A stretch of 64,000 nucleotides of DNA, from positions 1 through 64,000 of the forward strand of contig NZ_JAMXMV010000022.1 in NCBI RefSeq assembly GCF_024055715.1, in the 5' to 3' direction. Both the position numbers and the translations under genes were made by a program. The stretch comes from Actinoallomurus soli (GTDB taxonomy: Bacteria > Actinomycetota > Actinomycetes > Streptosporangiales > Streptosporangiaceae). Below the pieces are notes generated by a model. The model did not search any database. It saw only the letters and a list, made by a program, of their open reading frames with translations, and was not told the DNA's origin. Positions 57,267 to 64,000 of the stretch are shown here, one piece after another; the stretch's first letter is position 1; the number at the start of each line of letters is the position of its first letter.

Positions 57267-60200
57267 GTGTTCAGACGCGTCCGCCCCCGATTGGCAGGCC
57301 TGCTCGGCCTGGCCCTGACCTCCTTGGCCGTCTCGGCCGTACCGGCCCGAGCGGCCACCCCCGATCTCGCCTCCTACGTGAACCCGTTCGTCGGGACCCA
57401 GGACGGCGGCCCCGACTTCGGACACGGCGGCGGCGCCGGGATGGACTTCCCCGGCGCCGTCGCGCCGTTCGGGATGATGCAGTGGAGCCCCGACACCGTC
57501 CGCTCGTCCGGCGGCGGCTACAAGTACGAGGACAACCGCCTGCGCGGCTTCAGCATGACCCACATCTCCGGGCCGGGCTGCACGGGCGCGCAGGACTTCC
57601 CCGTCATCCCGTTCTCCGGGCCGATCAAGAACTCGCCGGCGACCCACGGCACCGACTACGTGCAGACCTTCAAGCACGAGAATGAACAGGCCTCCCCGGG
57701 GTCGTACGCCGTGACGCTCGACAGCGGCGTGAAGACGGAGCTGACCGCGACGCAGCGGGGCGGCGTCGCGCGGTTCACCTTCCCGACGGACAAGGTCGGC
57801 ACGCTCCTGCTCAACGTGACGGGGTCGATCAACGGCGTGGACGACGCCGAGGCCACCGTCAAGGGCAACACCGTGTCCGGCTGGGCCAAGACCGGCGGGT
57901 TCTGCAACACCGACGCCAAGTACTACGTCTACTTCACCGCGACCTTCGACCGGCCGTTCCAGGCGTACGGCACGTGGAAGAACGACTCGGTCGAGCCGGG
58001 CGAGGACGCGGTGCGCGGCAGTTCCCCGGCGAAGGTGCCACAGCAGACCAGGAAGATCGTCGGGCGGATCAACAACGGCCCCGAAGGCCGGCCGATGCCG
58101 CAGCGCTCGCTCCAGGCCAAGACCCAGGACGTCACCGTCAAGGGCCCCGGCTCGGGCGTCTACCTGCAGTTCGACACCAGCAAGGCCAAGCCGGTGCAGA
58201 TGCGTGCCGCGGTGTCGTACGTCAGCATCGACGGCGCGAAGCAGAACCTCAAGAAGGAGATCGGCGGGCGGAGCTTCGACTCCGTACGGACCGCCGCGCG
58301 GGCCGCGTGGAACAAGCGGCTCGGGCAGATCAAGGTGAGCGGCGGCGCCGCCGACCGGCTGCGCACCTTCTACACGGCGCTCTACCACGCCATGCTGCAG
58401 CCGTACGTCTTCGACGACGTCGACGGCACCTACACCGGCTTCGACTACCGCACCCACAAGGTCAAGAAGGGCCACCACCAGTACGCGACCTTCTCCGGGT
58501 GGGACATCTACCGCAGCGAGGCGCAGCTCATCGCGCTGCTCGCCCCCGACGTGGGCGCGGACATCGCCCAGTCGATGTACAACGACGCGCATTCCGTCGG
58601 TGACGTGTGGGACCGCTGGTCGCACCAGAACACCATGACCGGCGTGATGAACGGCGACCCGTACCACTCGATCATCGCGACGATGTACGCCTTCGGCGCC
58701 CGGAGCTTCGACGCGAACGCCGCGCTGGCCGCCATGGTCAAGGGCGCGAACCGCGTCGGGGAGGACAAGGCGACCGGCTACACCGAACGTCCCGGCAACG
58801 CCGACTACCTCAAGCTCGGCTACGTGCCGGCCGACCCGGCGACGACGCTGGAGTACGGCATGGCCGACTTCGGCATCGCCCAGCTCGCCCAGCGCCTGGG
58901 GGAGAAGGACACCTACCAGGAGTTCATGAAGCGGGCGCACGGCTGGGAGACGATCTACAACCCGCTGAACGACTGGATCCAGCCGCGCTTCGGCGACGGT
59001 TCGTTCCTCACGCCGTTCGACCCCGCCGACTCCAACTGGTACGTCGAGGGCAACGGCTCGCAGTACCACTGGATGGTCTACGAGGACGTCGCCGGGCTCT
59101 TCAACGCCATGGGCGGCCGGGACCAGGCGGCCAAGCGGCTCGACACGTTCTTCACCAAGCTCAACGCCGGCTCGCACGAGGCGTACGCCTACCTCGGCAA
59201 CGAGCCGTCCCTGCAGTCCCCGTGGCTCTACGTCTGGGCCGGACAGCCCTACAAGACCCAGGACGTCGTCGCGCGGGCCCGTACGCAGCTGTTCAAGCCC
59301 ACCCCGGACGGCCTGGTGGGCAACGACGACCTCGGCACGATGTCGGCGTGGCGGGTGTTCGCCGGACTCGGCATGTACCCGGCGATCCCGGGCCGCGCCG
59401 AGATGGTGCTGAACAGCCCGGAGTTCCCGCAGATCACGATCAAGCGGTCGAGCGGCCAGAAGATCACCATCAACGCGCCGGGAGCCTCCGACACCAACAA
59501 GTACGTCCAGTCGCTGAAGGTCGGCGGCAAGGCGACCAGCCGCGCCTGGCTGCCCGAGTCCTTCGTGGCCTCCGGCGGCAGCCTGGACTACACGCTCGGC
59601 GCGCAGCCGAATACCACGTTCGGCAGCGACCCGAAGGACGCTCCGCCGTCCTTCGGCACCGGCGCGCGGCCGTTCCTGTCGGCGCTCCAGCCGGGTACCG
59701 CGTCGGTCGAGCCGGGCGGCTCCACCGAGGCGACCCTGCGCGTGCAGGCCGTCGGCGCGGGTGACACCGTCACCTGGACCGCCAAGCCGCCGGCGGGCAT
59801 CACCGTCACGCCGTCCTCCGGCACGCTGAAGATCCCCGACGCCGGGCACGCCGACCAGAAGGTCACCGTGTCGGTGAGCGCCGACCAGAAGCTGGACTAC
59901 TACTCGGTGCCGATCGAGCTGACCGCCTCCGGGCAGTCGGTGGGCACCACCGGCATCTCGCTCAACGTCGCCAAGCGCGGCACGATCGAGTGGTACCAGA
60001 ACAACGCCGGCATCTCCGACGACGGCAAGGCCGGGAACGCCAACTTCGACGGCGGCGGCTGGAGTTACTCCGCGCAGGCCCTGGCCGCGGCCGGGCTGAA
60101 GCCGGGACAGCCGGTGACGTGGAAGGGCTTCACGTTCACCTGGCCGAACCGCACGCCCGGTCAGCTCGACAACGTTCAGGCGAACGGCCAGGTCGTCGAC

Positions 60201-60554
60201 CTGCCGACCGCGCCGAAGGGCGCGTCCCAGCTGGCCTTCCTCGGCGCGGCCGGCAACGGCGACGCCTCGTCGACGGTGACGATCACCTACACCGACGGGT
60301 CGACGGCGACCGCCAAGCTGGAGTTCAGCGACTGGGCGCTCGGCGCCGACGCCTACCCGCCGAAGTTCGGCAACGAGATCGTCGCCAAGACGCCGTACCG
60401 GAACACCTCCGACGGCGGCAACCAGAAGCTCAACATCTACGTGTTCGGGGCCACGCCGATCGCGCTTGACGCGAGCAAGCAGGTCAAGAGCGTGACCCTG
60501 GGCACCCCGTCCAGCGGAGGCTCGCTGCACGTCTTCGCCTGGGCCTTCTCCTGA
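57267..60554 (+). CDS. Secreted GH92 alpha-1,2-mannosidase
   Basis: 1095 aa. Signal peptide residues 1-29 (cut near ARA|ATP). The GH92 catalytic region covers about residues 30-780: YVNPFVGTQDGGPDF, AGMDFPGAVAPFGMMQWSPD, and the Ca-dependent (alpha/alpha)6 barrel signatures such as NDDLGTMSAWRVFAGLG and MYPAIPGRAEMVLNSP. A NEW3-like domain (about residues 804-895) and a C-terminal carbohydrate-binding-like module (about 910-1095) follow. GTG 57267 has GAGGAG 6 nt upstream. Family members act on high-mannose glycans. Tandem terminators follow. Confidence 0.95.
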   Translation: MFRRVRPRLAGLLGLALTSLAVSAVPARAATPDLASYVNPFVGTQDGGPDFGHGGGAGMDFPGAVAPFGMMQWSPDTVRSSGGGYKYEDNRLRGFSMTHISGPGCTGAQDFPVIPFSGPIKNSPATHGTDYVQTFKHENEQASPGSYAVTLDSGVKTELTATQRGGVARFTFPTDKVGTLLLNVTGSINGVDDAEATVKGNTVSGWAKTGGFCNTDAKYYVYFTATFDRPFQAYGTWKNDSVEPGEDAVRGSSPAKVPQQTRKIVGRINNGPEGRPMPQRSLQAKTQDVTVKGPGSGVYLQFDTSKAKPVQMRAAVSYVSIDGAKQNLKKEIGGRSFDSVRTAARAAWNKRLGQIKVSGGAADRLRTFYTALYHAMLQPYVFDDVDGTYTGFDYRTHKVKKGHHQYATFSGWDIYRSEAQLIALLAPDVGADIAQSMYNDAHSVGDVWDRWSHQNTMTGVMNGDPYHSIIATMYAFGARSFDANAALAAMVKGANRVGEDKATGYTERPGNADYLKLGYVPADPATTLEYGMADFGIAQLAQRLGEKDTYQEFMKRAHGWETIYNPLNDWIQPRFGDGSFLTPFDPADSNWYVEGNGSQYHWMVYEDVAGLFNAMGGRDQAAKRLDTFFTKLNAGSHEAYAYLGNEPSLQSPWLYVWAGQPYKTQDVVARARTQLFKPTPDGLVGNDDLGTMSAWRVFAGLGMYPAIPGRAEMVLNSPEFPQITIKRSSGQKITINAPGASDTNKYVQSLKVGGKATSRAWLPESFVASGGSLDYTLGAQPNTTFGSDPKDAPPSFGTGARPFLSALQPGTASVEPGGSTEATLRVQAVGAGDTVTWTAKPPAGITVTPSSGTLKIPDAGHADQKVTVSVSADQKLDYYSVPIELTASGQSVGTTGISLNVAKRGTIEWYQNNAGISDDGKAGNANFDGGGWSYSAQALAAAGLKPGQPVTWKGFTFTWPNRTPGQLDNVQANGQVVDLPTAPKGASQLAFLGAAGNGDASSTVTITYTDGSTATAKLEFSDWALGADAYPPKFGNEIVAKTPYRNTSDGGNQKLNIYVFGATPIALDASKQVKSVTLGTPSSGGSLHVFAWAFS

Positions 60555-60560
60555 TCCGTT

Positions 60561-60589
60561 CCCGGTGAGCCCGACCCGGGCTCACCGGG
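60561..60589 (+). terminator. First terminator after GH92
   Basis: A perfect 12-bp stem (CCCGGTGAGCCC at 60561-60572 with 60578-60589) has a 5-nt loop, 6 bp after the GH92 stop. Confidence 0.85.
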
Positions 60590-60604
60590 CTCGACCCTCA
60601 CCCT

Positions 60605-60637
60605 TGATGCCCCGGTGCCACGAGCACCGGGGCATCA
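60605..60637. terminator. Second terminator, between GH92 and P450
   Basis: A perfect 14-bp stem (TGATGCCCCGGTGC at 60605-60618 with 60624-60637) has a 5-nt loop. With the preceding hairpin it forms a tandem terminator that also ends the convergent P450 transcript. Confidence 0.82.
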
Positions 60638-60672
60638 TCCGTTCCCCGCGGTGTCGCCGGGCGACCGGCCGC

Positions 60673-61899
60673 TCAGGCGGTCACTCCGTCGACGTCGACG
60701 AGGAGATGGCGGGGCCCGCGCAGCTCGGCGCTCGGGCGGTACGGAGGCGGGTCCGCGACCAGCCGGGGATTGTCGAGCCGCCTCGCCAGCTCCGTCAGGG
60801 CGATCTGCGTCTCCAGCCGGGCCAGCGGGGCGCCGAAGCAGTAGTGGATTCCGCCACCGAACCCCAGGTGCTCGTTGTACCGGCGATCCGGGTCGAAGTG
60901 GTCGGGATCGGTCACGTGCGCCGGATCGCGGCTTCCCGCCGCGAGCGCCACGGCGATGGGCGCGCCCTTCGGGATGACGGTTCCGCCGATCTCGATGTCG
61001 TCCAGGGCGACCCGCGAGGACAGGAAGTGCACCGGGGGCTCGTACCGCAGCAGCTCCTCGACCATGGAGACGGCCAGGGCCGGCTCCTGACGCAGCCGAT
61101 CGAGCAGCGCCGGGTGACGCAGCAGGGTGAGCATCCCGTTGGTGATCAGGTTGACCGTCGTCTCATGGCCGGCGATCAGCAGCAGTGTGGCGGTGGCCAC
61201 CACCTCGACCGGCGACATCGGGTCCTCCGCGCCCTCATCGGTCACGAGACCGGAGAGCAGGTCGTCCCCGGGGTTCTCGCGGCGTTCGTCGATGATGCCG
61301 CCGAGGTACCGGTGCAGCTCGACCACCGCGGCCTGCCGTCGCCGCAGCCGCTCCGCCCGGCCCTCCTCTCTGGGGTCGAGCGACTCCACCACCGCGTCGG
61401 CCCACTCGTGGAACGACGCCTCGTCCTCGCGCGGCACGCCGAGGATCCGGCAGATCATCGTGACCGGGAACGGATAGGCGACGTCGTCGACGACGTCGAT
61501 GCGAGCCCGGCCCGCGACGCCGTCGATCAGCTCCGTGATCACCCGGAGCATCTCCGGCCGCAGACTCTCCACCAGGCGCGGCGAGTGCGGCGGGCCGAAG
61601 TGACGCATCGCCAGGCGGCGGAGCCGATCGTGTTCGGGCGGGTCGGTGTTGATGAAGGACGGTGGCGGCACCGCCGTGGCCTCATCGGACCCGGGCTCGC
61701 CCGGCTGCGGGACGTTGCGGCGGGTGGAGCTGACGCGCGGGTCGTGCAGCAGCGCGACGATCTCGTCGTAGCCGCTGACGACGTACGTCCCGTCCTCCTG
61801 CCGCGACACCGGGGTCGCGCGCAACTCGGCGTACAGCGGATACGGGTCGGCGCGCCCGGCCGGATCGAAGATCTGCTCGAAGACGCTCATCGGTGCCAT
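60673..61899 (-). CDS. Cytochrome P450
   Basis: 408 aa, bacterial class I P450. Signatures: I-helix AGHETT, K-helix EELLRYEPP, and heme-binding FGGGIHYCFGAPLARLE with Cys354 as the axial ligand. ATG 61899 is chosen over ATG 61890 because GGAGGAGG lies 8-9 nt upstream. It directly follows a gene for a fused ferredoxin/ferredoxin-reductase (23 bp), which is expected to supply its electrons. The substrate is unknown; members next to such fusion partners are often catabolic or lipid-modifying. Confidence 0.95.
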   Translation of the reverse strand: MAPMSVFEQIFDPAGRADPYPLYAELRATPVSRQEDGTYVVSGYDEIVALLHDPRVSSTRRNVPQPGEPGSDEATAVPPPSFINTDPPEHDRLRRLAMRHFGPPHSPRLVESLRPEMLRVITELIDGVAGRARIDVVDDVAYPFPVTMICRILGVPREDEASFHEWADAVVESLDPREEGRAERLRRRQAAVVELHRYLGGIIDERRENPGDDLLSGLVTDEGAEDPMSPVEVVATATLLLIAGHETTVNLITNGMLTLLRHPALLDRLRQEPALAVSMVEELLRYEPPVHFLSSRVALDDIEIGGTVIPKGAPIAVALAAGSRDPAHVTDPDHFDPDRRYNEHLGFGGGIHYCFGAPLARLETQIALTELARRLDNPRLVADPPPYRPSAELRGPRHLLVDVDGVTA

Positions 61900-61922
61900 G
61901 GCGGCGCCTCCTCCTGGCTCGT

Positions 61923-63533
61923 TCACCGGTCGTCGTGCAGCAGCCAGGCGCGGCGTTCGGCCGGATCGTGCCCGGTCACCACGACGGTGACCTGGGACGG
62001 CTCCAGCCGTTCCGGCACCTCGGCCGGGACCGGCCGCCGTTCGGCCCGGTCGGCGCCGGGAAGCTCGGGCGGGAACGGCGCGGCGCGCTCGATCAGGCCC
62101 TGGTAGAAGTCCAGCCACATGGCCTGGTCGAACGTGATCGCGGCCGTGATCCGGCCCCGGTAGCCGTAGACGGCGACGAACCGGCGTTCCGCGAGAGAAC
62201 CCTGCGCGATGACCACCTCGTCGGCGAAGGTCGGCACTCCGACCGACTTGATGTTGGTCCCGAACTGGTTCGACCAGAACACCGGCAGGGACAGATGCGG
62301 CCAGCGGTGCGCCTGGTCGCTGATCATGTTGTGCGCGGCGATCTCGGCCTGGGCGACCGCGTTCCCCCAGTGCTCGAGCGCCATGAACTGGTAGTTGTAG
62401 ACCGGATGCGGGAAGCGCGCGACGTCGCCCGCGACGAACACGTCATCGGTCACCAGGCCGTTGCTGTCGAAGGCGCGGCAGCCCGCGTCGCAGGCCACCC
62501 CCCACACTCCCGCCGCGAGCCCGGAGCCGCGCAGCCACTCGACGTTGCGGACCGCTCCGAGGGCGACCACCGCGACGTCGGCCTCGACCGTGCTCCCGTC
62601 GGAGAGCCGAGCGGCCCGGACCCGGCCGTCCGCGTCGCCTTCCAGGGCCTCCACCGTCACACCGCACCGCAGGTCCACGCCGTGATCTCGTTGCATGGCG
62701 GCCGCGGCGGCTCCGATCACCCCGCCCAGCGCGCCGACCAGCGGCACCGGGCCGCGTTCGACCACGGTCACGGGCAGGTCCAGAGCCCGGCAGACCGACG
62801 CGACCTCCGAGCCGGTGAACCCCGCGCCGATGACCAGTACCCGGCGCGGGCCGGCCGCGAGGCGCTCTCGCAGCAGGGCGGCCTCGTCCATCCCGCGCAG
62901 CGGGATCACCCCGTCCAGCGCCGCCTCCTGTCGGTCCGGCCAGGGCCGGGCGCGGGCGCCCGTCGCGATCAGCAGCCGGTCGAAGGGCACCTCCCGGTCG
63001 TCGGCGAGCCGCACTCTCTTGGCCGCCAGGTCGAGGCCGGTCGCGGCGATCCCGGAGAGCCACTCGGCATCGACCTCGCGCAGGCGGGGGAGCAGCGTGT
63101 GATCCTCCGGCGCGAGGCCCGTCAGCACCTGCTTGGACAACGGCGGCCGGTCGTACGGCTCGTACGGTTCGTCGCCGATCAGGGTGAGTGAGCCGGTGAA
63201 GCCGTCCCGGCGGAGGACGCCCGCGGCCCGCGCGCCGGCCAGTGAGGCACCGACGATCACGATCCGGCCCGTCTTCCGGGACCCGTCGCCGGCACGAACC
63301 GGCGGAGGAGCCGGACCGGTCCTCATCCCGGGGTGCCGCGTGGCCATCTGGTCGAGGTGAATGGCCTGGACCGGGCAGGCCGCCGCCGCCCGGAGGACGT
63401 GCTCGCGCTGCGCGTCGTCCGTGTCGGGGTCGTAGAGCAGCGCTTCCTGACCGTTCATCGTGAACACGTCGGGTGCGAGGAACGCGCATTGGCCGTACCC
63501 CTGGCACCGTGTGAGATCGACGATCACGCGCAT
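61923..63533 (-). CDS. Ferredoxin - ferredoxin reductase fusion
   Basis: 536 aa. Residues 1-63 form a 3Fe-4S ferredoxin with Cys10 and Cys16 (CQGYGQC; Tyr where His is common) and Cys53 (AAACPVQAI). After a 40-residue linker comes an FAD/NAD(P)H-dependent reductase: GRIVIVGASLAGARAAGVLR, EPYDRPPLSKQVL, RVLVIGAGFTGSEVASV and FVAGDVARFPHPVY. It would pass electrons from NAD(P)H via FAD and the iron-sulfur centre to the adjacent P450. ATG 63533 is preceded by a G-rich site. The order fusion-P450 forms an operon. Confidence 0.93.
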   Translation of the reverse strand: MRVIVDLTRCQGYGQCAFLAPDVFTMNGQEALLYDPDTDDAQREHVLRAAAACPVQAIHLDQMATRHPGMRTGPAPPPVRAGDGSRKTGRIVIVGASLAGARAAGVLRRDGFTGSLTLIGDEPYEPYDRPPLSKQVLTGLAPEDHTLLPRLREVDAEWLSGIAATGLDLAAKRVRLADDREVPFDRLLIATGARARPWPDRQEAALDGVIPLRGMDEAALLRERLAAGPRRVLVIGAGFTGSEVASVCRALDLPVTVVERGPVPLVGALGGVIGAAAAAMQRDHGVDLRCGVTVEALEGDADGRVRAARLSDGSTVEADVAVVALGAVRNVEWLRGSGLAAGVWGVACDAGCRAFDSNGLVTDDVFVAGDVARFPHPVYNYQFMALEHWGNAVAQAEIAAHNMISDQAHRWPHLSLPVFWSNQFGTNIKSVGVPTFADEVVIAQGSLAERRFVAVYGYRGRITAAITFDQAMWLDFYQGLIERAAPFPPELPGADRAERRPVPAEVPERLEPSQVTVVVTGHDPAERRAWLLHDDR

Positions 63534-63707
63534 CCGGCGCACCCCCCGTCGTGCGCGGCCACCCGGCGAACCCGGTCCGATCGGCGCGGCGGCCTTCCTC
63601 CGGCTGTCCGTCGGAGACCTACCCGGCGTTCCGGTCTTTCAGGCCGGGGACCGGATATAAGGGTGAGGTGCTTCGACACCCGGTGCGCCGAGGAGGGCCG
63701 GTGACGC

Positions 63708-64000
63708 TCAGAACCGGGTCCTGTCCCCGCTGCGCGGGTCGTCGACCCGGCGGCCCTCGTACACGTCACCCGCCCGCGCCGTCGCCCGCCACGGCCGGGC
63801 CTTGTGCAACGCCACGTCGAGGGCCGGGTCGCCCCGATTCAGCTCGACGCAGACCAGCCCGGGTTCACCGTCCGCCGTACAGCTCCCGAGCCGGTATCCG
63901 TGCGGCCCGATCACTCCGGACGGCATGGCGGCGCTGCACTGTGCCGGCACGGAGACGGAGATCCAGAGAGCGGAGGCGGCGGCGTGCGCCCGCGCGAGGA
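63708..64000 (-). CDS. Carbon-nitrogen hydrolase family protein, C-terminal part (cut by window edge)
   Basis: The frame runs from the window end to stop 63708, so only the last about 97 residues are seen; the N terminus lies outside the window. Segments LARAHAAASALWISVSVPAQ, SGVIGPHGYRLGS, GLVCVELNRGDPALDVALHKARPWRATARAGDVYEG match the C-terminal half of nitrilase-superfamily (amidase/nitrilase) enzymes. The catalytic Glu-Lys-Cys residues would be upstream of the visible part. Internal ATG or GTG codons here are not the start. It is on the same strand as, and upstream of, the P450 operon, 174 bp away. Confidence 0.75.
   Translation of the reverse strand, partial: LARAHAAASALWISVSVPAQCSAAMPSGVIGPHGYRLGSCTADGEPGLVCVELNRGDPALDVALHKARPWRATARAGDVYEGRRVDDPRSGDRTRF

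Noticed and set aside
57207-60530. A 1107-residue minus-strand open frame inside the GH92 gene.
   Set aside because: It is antisense to the mannosidase, which has a signal peptide, domain motifs, a promoter and a ribosome site.
63534-63707. A TATATC-like -10 upstream of the ferredoxin-reductase gene, preceded by TGTCGA resembling an ECF42 -35.
   Set aside because: The spacing (about 13 bp) is wrong for both sigma-70-like and ECF42 promoters, so no promoter is called.

Overview
The window is high-GC DNA with dense, mostly plus-strand operons, many GTG starts and 4-base stop/start overlaps. It carries actinobacterial markers: RbpA, WhiA, OpcA, SteA/SteB, TlyA, a 3Fe-4S ferredoxin/P450 pair and an ECF42 sigma factor. 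Gene order resembles the conserved core of filamentous actinomycetes. My best guess is a Streptosporangiales-type organism (for example Thermomonosporaceae), inferred from gene content only. It is essentially chromosomal core; I found no integrase, transposase, phage gene, plasmid gene, tRNA or CRISPR array.

Layout. 1-170: 5S rRNA at the end of an rRNA operon, with its terminator. 223-7696: an RGG-rich/TPR protein, a metallo-beta-lactamase-fold (MBL) hydrolase, an SSB-like protein, a non-coding tandem-repeat block (3985-4475), a DUF1015 protein, a TPR/HAD pair and an SCP2 protein. 7801-18020: one long run, tlyA - NAD kinase - recN (behind a LexA box) - steA - steB - MraY-like transferase - murJ - glycosyltransferase, joining rRNA modification and SOS repair to cell-envelope and cell-separation functions. 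18069-22333: a yybP-ykoY (Mn2+) riboswitch and terC, a small secreted protein, a MarR regulator and two MBL-fold proteins. 22499-34490: uvrA (LexA box), two Rieske lipoproteins, MscS, the uvrC-rapZ-yvcK-whiA cluster and a DGPF/ECF42 module. 34622-40434: gap (behind a double DasR-type operator), pgk, tpiA, secG, rbpA, and glyA behind a ZTP (pfl) riboswitch. 40588-45282: an ACT-GNAT protein, a ClpP-like protein lacking catalytic residues, an oxidoreductase, an FhuF-like protein and a methyltransferase. 45317-54169 (minus): pgl-opcA-zwf, pgi, and tkt-tal, i.e. the pentose phosphate pathway. 54529-64000: ctaB, a PrsW-like protease, a secreted GH92 mannosidase behind a LacI-type operator, a P450 with a fused ferredoxin/ferredoxin-reductase partner, and the C-terminal end of a carbon-nitrogen hydrolase.

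The genes together cover triose glycolysis, the oxidative and non-oxidative pentose phosphate branches, one-carbon supply, nucleotide excision repair and envelope biogenesis. The most informative signals are regulatory: two riboswitches, two LexA boxes, a DasR-like pair overlapping the gap promoter, a LacI-like operator, an unassigned 17-bp palindrome before a Rieske gene, and a predicted ECF42 promoter. I saw no clearly novel multigene system. The least explained items are the RGG/TPR protein next to the rRNA operon, the 112/77-bp minisatellite, the ClpP pseudoprotease and the zinc-ribbon MBL protein with an altered metal motif.
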